DNA of 64,000 bases from Mesorhizobium sp. M9A.F.Ca.ET.002.03.1.2. Lineage in GTDB: Bacteria; Pseudomonadota; Alphaproteobacteria; Rhizobiales; Rhizobiaceae. The position numbers and the translations under genes were made by a program. The DNA lies in the NCBI RefSeq assembly GCF_003952365.1, contig NZ_CP034443.1, positions 3,837,001 to 3,901,000 of the forward strand, given 5' to 3'. The notes beneath the pieces are model-generated. The model was not told the origin of the DNA and searched no databases. It saw nothing but the letters and a program-made list of their open reading frames with translations. Of this stretch, positions 59,961-64,000 are shown piece after piece (position 1 is the first letter of the stretch; the number at the start of each line of letters is the position of its first letter).

Positions 59961-60503
59961 TCATCGGTGCGGACCACGCTCCGCCAGGCGCAGTAACGCC
60001 TGTTGATATAGTTCCGCCATCTGCTGGTCGAAGCAGCAGAAAACGACGGTTTCCGGAACCGCGTTCTGGCCGATAAAGGCGCTCACGGTGCCGACGGCGA
60101 TCTGCGTCGCCTGGTCCTTTGGATATCGGTATACACCGGTCGAGATCGCCGGAAATGCCACTGTCCGGCAATCCTTGGCGGCGGCGAGTTCGAGCGACCG
60201 GCGATAACAGGAAGCGAGCAGCTCCGCTTCGTCTTTATCACCGCCTTGCCAGACGGGGCCGACTGTGTGGATGATGTGGCGTGCCGGCAGTCTGTAGCCC
60301 TTGGTGAGTTTTGCGTCGCCGACCTTGCAGCCATTCAGCATCCGGCATTCGAACTCAAGTTCGGGGCCGGCCGCCCGGTGAATGGCGCCATCGACACCAC
60401 CGCCGCCGAGCAGCGAGGTGTTGGCGGCGTTGACGATGGCATCGACCACCAGCTTCGTGATGTCGCCGATGTGAAGGCGAATCCTCTGATCGATTTCGCT
60501 CAT
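59961..60503 (-). CDS. Macro-domain protein (YmdB-like ADP-ribose hydrolase)
   Basis: 180 residues, one macro domain. The motifs [28 protein letters not shown] (in outline, with the conserved Asn pair and GGGGVDGAI loop) and [11 protein letters not shown] are those of the O-acetyl-ADP-ribose deacetylase/mono-ADP-ribosyl hydrolase class. The start is one base beyond the mccB stop, so it is tightly coupled to mccB. A link with acyl-CoA metabolism through deacylation chemistry is possible but not shown. Confidence 0.92.
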   Translation of the reverse strand: MSEIDQRIRLHIGDITKLVVDAIVNAANTSLLGGGGVDGAIHRAAGPELEFECRMLNGCKVGDAKLTKGYRLPARHIIHTVGPVWQGGDKDEAELLASCYRRSLELAAAKDCRTVAFPAISTGVYRYPKDQATQIAVGTVSAFIGQNAVPETVVFCCFDQQMAELYQQALLRLAERGPHR

Positions 60504-60504
60504 C

Positions 60505-62112
60505 TCACATCCTGAACACGCCGAATCGCGTCTCTTCGACCTCAGCATTGAGCGCGGCTGACAAGCTGAGCGCCAGCACCTCACGCGTTTTGGCCGGGTC
60601 GATGATGCCGTCGTCCCAGAGTCGCGCTGAGGAATAGAGCGGGTGGCCCTCATGCTCGTATTTCATCAGGATCGGCTTCTTGAATTTCGCCTCCTCCTCG
60701 GCGCTCCATTCTCCGCCTTTGCGCTCGATCCCCTCGCGCTTGACGACGGCCAGCACGGTGGCCGCCTGCTCGCCGCCCATCACCGAAATGCGGGCATTCG
60801 GCCACATCCACAGGAAGCGGGGCGAATAGGCGCGTCCGCACATGCCGTAATTGCCGGCGCCGAACGAGCCGCCGATGATCATGGTTACCTTCGGCACACG
60901 AGCCGTGGCGACCGCCATCACCAGCTTGGCGCCGTCCTTGGCGATGCCGCCTGCCTCGTATTTTCGTCCCACCATGAAACCGGTGATGTTCTGCAGGAAG
61001 ACCAGCGGGATCTTGCGCTGGCAGCACAGCTCGATGAAATGCGCGCCCTTCAGTGCGCTTTCGGAGAACAGCACGCCGTTGTTGGCGATGATGCCGACCG
61101 GCATGCCCTGAAGATGGGCAAAGCCGGCGACCAGCGTGGTGCCGTAATTCTGCTTGAACTCGTCGAACTCGGAACCGTCGACGATGCGGGCGATCACTTC
61201 GCGCACGTCATAGGGCTGGCGCAAATCGGTCGGCACGATGCCGTAGAGCTCATCCGCCGCATGAAGCGGCGGAATCGGGTCGCGAAGTGCCAGCCCGATC
61301 TGCTTCTTTCGATTCAGGTTCTTGACGATGCGGCGCGCGATCGCCAGCGCATGCTCGTCGTCCAGCGCATAGTGGTCGGCAACGCCGGAAAGCCGCGTAT
61401 GCACATCGGCGCCGCCCAGTTCCTCCGCGCTGACATCCTCGCCGGTGGCGGCCTTCACCAGCGGCGGGCCGCCAAGGAAGATGGTCGCCTGGTTGCGCAC
61501 CATGATCGTCTCATCCGACATCGCCGGCACGTAAGCGCCGCCCGCCGTGCACGAACCCATGACGCAGGCGATCTGCGGAATGCCTGCAGCCGACATATTG
61601 GCCTGGTTGTAGAAGATGCGGCCGAAATGGTCGCGGTCGGGAAACACCTCGTCCTGGTTGGGCAAATTGGCGCCGCCGCTGTCGACCAGATAGACGCAAG
61701 GCAGCTTGTTCTGCAGCGCGATCTCCTGGGCGCGCAGATGCTTTTTCACCGTCAGCGGATAATAGGTGCCGCCCTTCACCGTGGCGTCGTTGACGACGAC
61801 CATCACTTCGGTGCCTTCGACGCGGCCGATCCCGGCGATGATGCCGGCCGCCGAAATCTCCTCGCCATACATCGACCACGCGGCGAACTGGCCGATTTCG
61901 AGGAACGGCGAGCCGGTGTCGAGCAATTGGGCGAGGCGCTCGCGCGGCAAAAGCTTGCCGCGGCTCCGGTGGCGTTCACGCGCTTCCTCCGAGCCGCCGC
62001 GCTCGACGGTTGCCGCCTTTTCCGCAATGTCTGCGACCAGCGCCCGCATGCGCTCGGCATTGGCGCGGAAGGTGTCGGAGGCGGGCGAGATCTGCGAGGT
62101 GAGGGTGGTCAT
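60505..62112 (-). CDS. mccB: Methylcrotonyl-CoA carboxylase carboxyltransferase subunit
   Basis: 535 residues, two crotonase-fold halves. It transfers the carboxyl group from biotin on MccA to methylcrotonyl-CoA. Motifs include [33 protein letters not shown] oxyanion loop (here [16 protein letters not shown]) and [16 protein letters not shown]. The N-terminus has the usual [16 protein letters not shown] segment. Start 62112 follows the DUF1444 stop by 8 bases; the stop is 1 base before the macro gene. Confidence 0.95.
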   Translation of the reverse strand: MTTLTSQISPASDTFRANAERMRALVADIAEKAATVERGGSEEARERHRSRGKLLPRERLAQLLDTGSPFLEIGQFAAWSMYGEEISAAGIIAGIGRVEGTEVMVVVNDATVKGGTYYPLTVKKHLRAQEIALQNKLPCVYLVDSGGANLPNQDEVFPDRDHFGRIFYNQANMSAAGIPQIACVMGSCTAGGAYVPAMSDETIMVRNQATIFLGGPPLVKAATGEDVSAEELGGADVHTRLSGVADHYALDDEHALAIARRIVKNLNRKKQIGLALRDPIPPLHAADELYGIVPTDLRQPYDVREVIARIVDGSEFDEFKQNYGTTLVAGFAHLQGMPVGIIANNGVLFSESALKGAHFIELCCQRKIPLVFLQNITGFMVGRKYEAGGIAKDGAKLVMAVATARVPKVTMIIGGSFGAGNYGMCGRAYSPRFLWMWPNARISVMGGEQAATVLAVVKREGIERKGGEWSAEEEAKFKKPILMKYEHEGHPLYSSARLWDDGIIDPAKTREVLALSLSAALNAEVEETRFGVFRM

Positions 62113-62120
62113 GTCCAGCT

Positions 62121-62948
62121 CTACACCTGCGCCAAGAGTTTGCCGTTGCGACGTTCGAAAATTTTGTCGGACAGCAGATTGAAGCCGTCCTCGAATGTAA
62201 CGTCTATCATTCGTCTGGCCGCGCTTTGGGCCTGCGAATTGCCCGCATCGAAGACGAACAGTTGATCCCGGCGTGGCAGCGCAAACAAAACATCGCCGGG
62301 AAATTGAGGTCGGATCGAAAGCCAGAACTCGTCGAGAAGAATAAGGCTTGAGGACAGCATCGTGTTGCCGTCGACATAATACAGATGAACTATACCGAGT
62401 TCATCATCAGAGACAATTTTTGGCAGCCATTTCTTCACATTGTCTAGCGCGACGCCGCGCAAATCCGAAAGCGTCCGGCCTGGGAAGTCCTTTGGCGCAA
62501 CAGGTGACAGTGAATTGGGAAGGTCGGCCATATATACGATTGCAAGTTCGCCAACCAATGGCTCCGACAACAAATCCATACCCGTCGATTTGAGTTGATC
62601 GACATACTGATGGGTCCGGACCACGGCGATAAGATTGTTTTCGCCGGCCTTGGCGAGATGCGCTTCTGCCAAGGCTCGAACAAACCGGTCAATGGCAGCT
62701 TCGGCGTCTTCGTCGGGATATGAGTTCAAGTAGCCGAACACGTTTGTAATGTCCGAGGCTACGTCCGTATCGCCAATTCTCGTATTGATCTTTGCGGGGT
62801 CCGATGGATCCGCTATGGCGCGCTCGACGCCCGGTTGCCGTTTTAGGGCGGCAATTACAAGCTCTCTGAATTCTGCAATGTCTGGAAAGCGCTGCTTCTG
62901 TGCCTCGGCGTGCCCGAGAAAGCCCGCAATTGAGGAAAACAAAGCCAT
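62121..62948 (-). CDS. DUF1444 (YtpQ-like) family protein
   Basis: 275 residues, cytoplasmic. Matches DUF1444: [20 protein letters not shown] at the start, a central [18 protein letters not shown] and [12 protein letters not shown] near the C-terminus. Function unknown. The start MALFSSIAG is selected by a GGGGGA ribosome site 8 bases upstream; ATG 62996 would extend it by 16 codons. It is inserted between ivd and mccB, where rhizobia normally have only catabolic genes, and probably belongs to the same transcript. Confidence 0.78.
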   Translation of the reverse strand: MALFSSIAGFLGHAEAQKQRFPDIAEFRELVIAALKRQPGVERAIADPSDPAKINTRIGDTDVASDITNVFGYLNSYPDEDAEAAIDRFVRALAEAHLAKAGENNLIAVVRTHQYVDQLKSTGMDLLSEPLVGELAIVYMADLPNSLSPVAPKDFPGRTLSDLRGVALDNVKKWLPKIVSDDELGIVHLYYVDGNTMLSSSLILLDEFWLSIRPQFPGDVLFALPRRDQLFVFDAGNSQAQSAARRMIDVTFEDGFNLLSDKIFERRNGKLLAQV

Positions 62949-63123
62949 CGCAAATATCCCCCGCCTTGTGACTGGATGCGCCGATGACGGAACCATCTAT
63001 CGCCCCTGCTTGTCTCTCAATACTCGCAAAACTACAGCCTCCCATGAGATAGGTATTTGACGTGTCAAGCAATCCGCAGTCCTCGGGTACGTCTGGCACG
63101 CGCCTGCATCTTCTTGCCAGGCT

Positions 63124-64000
63124 TCATGTCCCCTCCGCCATGATCTCGCGCCCGATCAGCCAGCGGCGGATTTCGCTGGTGCCGGCGCCGATCTCGTAGA
63201 GCTTGGCGTCGCGCAAAAGCCGGCCGGTCGGATAGTCGTTGATATAGCCATTGCCGCCCAGCAGCTGGATGGCGTCGAGCGCCATCAGCGTCGCCTTCTC
63301 GGCGGCAAACAGCACACAGCCGGCGGCGTCCTTACGCGTCGTCTGGCCGCGGTCGCAGGCCGCGGCGACGGCGTAGACATAGGCGCGCGCGGCGCTCATC
63401 ACCGTATACATGTCGGCGAGCTTGCCCTGCACCAGCTGGAACTCGCCGATCGGCTGGCCGAACTGCTTGCGCTCGTGCACATAGGGGATTGCCACGTCGA
63501 GGCATGCCGCCATCAGGCCGATCGGGCCGCCGGCGAGCACGGCGCGCTCGTAGTCGAGGCCCGACATCAGCACTTCGACGCCGCGCCCTTCCTCGTGCAG
63601 CACATTGTCGAACGGCACCTCGACGTTCTCGAATACCAGTTCGCCGGTGTTCGAGCCGCGCATGCCGAGCTTGTCGAGTTTTTGCGCGACGGAAAATCCG
63701 GCAAAAGCCTTTTCGACGATGAAGGCGGTGATGCCGCGCGAGTGGAGCTCCGGATCGGTCTTGGCATAGACGACCAGCGTCTCGGCGTCCGGGCCGTTGG
63801 TGATCCACATCTTGGTGCCGTTGAGCACATAGCGGTCATTGCGCTTTTCAGCGCGCAGTTTAAGCGACACGACGTCGGAGCCGGCCCCGGATTCCGACAT
63901 CGCCAGCGCGCCGACCTTTTCGCCGGTGCAGAGCGCCGGCAGATATTTTTCCTTCTGCGCCGGGGTCGCCCAGCGATTGATCTGGTTGACGCAGAGATTG
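63124..64000 (-). CDS. ivd: Isovaleryl-CoA dehydrogenase, C-terminal part
   Basis: FAD acyl-CoA dehydrogenase of leucine breakdown. The frame is open to the window edge, so the N-terminus is missing; about 291 residues are seen. Features: [23 protein letters not shown], the MWITNGPDA segment, and [12 protein letters not shown], where the Glu before Arg is the isovaleryl-type catalytic base. The ATG at 63900 is internal. The product passes electrons through ETF to ETF-QO (48.8 kb). It is the first gene here of the leucine cluster on the minus strand. Confidence 0.92.
   Translation of the reverse strand, partial: NLCVNQINRWATPAQKEKYLPALCTGEKVGALAMSESGAGSDVVSLKLRAEKRNDRYVLNGTKMWITNGPDAETLVVYAKTDPELHSRGITAFIVEKAFAGFSVAQKLDKLGMRGSNTGELVFENVEVPFDNVLHEEGRGVEVLMSGLDYERAVLAGGPIGLMAACLDVAIPYVHERKQFGQPIGEFQLVQGKLADMYTVMSAARAYVYAVAAACDRGQTTRKDAAGCVLFAAEKATLMALDAIQLLGGNGYINDYPTGRLLRDAKLYEIGAGTSEIRRWLIGREIMAEGT

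Overview
The window is a GC-rich, densely coding chromosomal segment of an alphaproteobacterium of the order Hyphomicrobiales (Rhizobiales). A Mesorhizobium-like member of the Phyllobacteriaceae fits best. The evidence is gene content: a Ros/MucR zinc-finger regulator, DivJ- and PleC-type kinases, a feuN-feuP-feuQ osmosensory locus, a cycHJKL-type (ccmI-E-F-H) cytochrome c maturation operon, degP with a two-component pair and glnE, and Rhizobiales-restricted small families (DUF1491, DUF2336, DUF5330). I saw no rRNA, tRNA, CRISPR array, insertion sequence, integrase or intact prophage. The species call is inference.

Layout. 0-3 kb: end of a branched-chain aminotransferase, Fe-type superoxide dismutase, then a cytochrome c'/diheme cytochrome pair. 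3-8 kb: oligopeptidase B, a secreted SH3-like protein, mucR, sufE and a DUF5330 protein. 8-12.6 kb: divJ with a peptidoglycan-binding protein, DUF1491, DUF2336 and a small repeat-tailed protein. 12.6-18.6 kb: split DUF1254/DUF1214 pair, class A penicillin-binding protein, and a TetR regulator divergent from a non-pyrrolysine MttB-family methyltransferase. 18.6-20 kb: an AT-rich promoter region and a small operon (Lys/Arg-rich protein, DUF1488, orphan phage-type DUF3168). 20-23 kb: feuNPQ and an outer-membrane lipoprotein. 23.2-27.5 kb: the ccm operon behind a perfect FNR/FixK-type box. 27.5-38 kb: a toxin-antitoxin pair, degP, a two-component pair directly joined to glnE, an EF-hand peptide and pleC. 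38.5-48.6 kb: acyltransferase, pepN, an orphan molybdenum hydroxylase large subunit, an EamA transporter, an XRE/MmyB regulator and a family-4-like uracil-DNA glycosylase. 48.8-56 kb: ETF-ubiquinone oxidoreductase, DUF922 protease, membrane endonuclease/phosphatase family protein, AMP nucleosidase, two tiny exported proteins, DUF2147 and a Sel1-like protein. 56-64 kb: a branched-chain amino acid binding protein facing a leucine-catabolic cluster (ivd, DUF1444, mccB, macro domain, secreted protein, mccA).

How the parts may work together. DivJ and PleC, the expected kinase and phosphatase of the cell-cycle regulator DivK, are both here, and each has a near-consensus CtrA-like box upstream. FeuN/P/Q sense envelope or osmotic state; a direct repeat near feuN recurs at a tiny exported-peptide operon at 54.2 kb. 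ETF-QO can take electrons from isovaleryl-CoA dehydrogenase, so the 49 kb and 57-64 kb loci are metabolically linked. Several nested-hairpin repeats sit between genes, and in three cases they contribute the stop codon of the flanking gene. The least ordinary signals are these repeat-derived gene ends, the anaerobox at ccmI, the shared AT-rich 12-mer at mucR and 18.8 kb, the cysteine-poor uracil-DNA glycosylase and the macro-domain gene inside the leucine operon.
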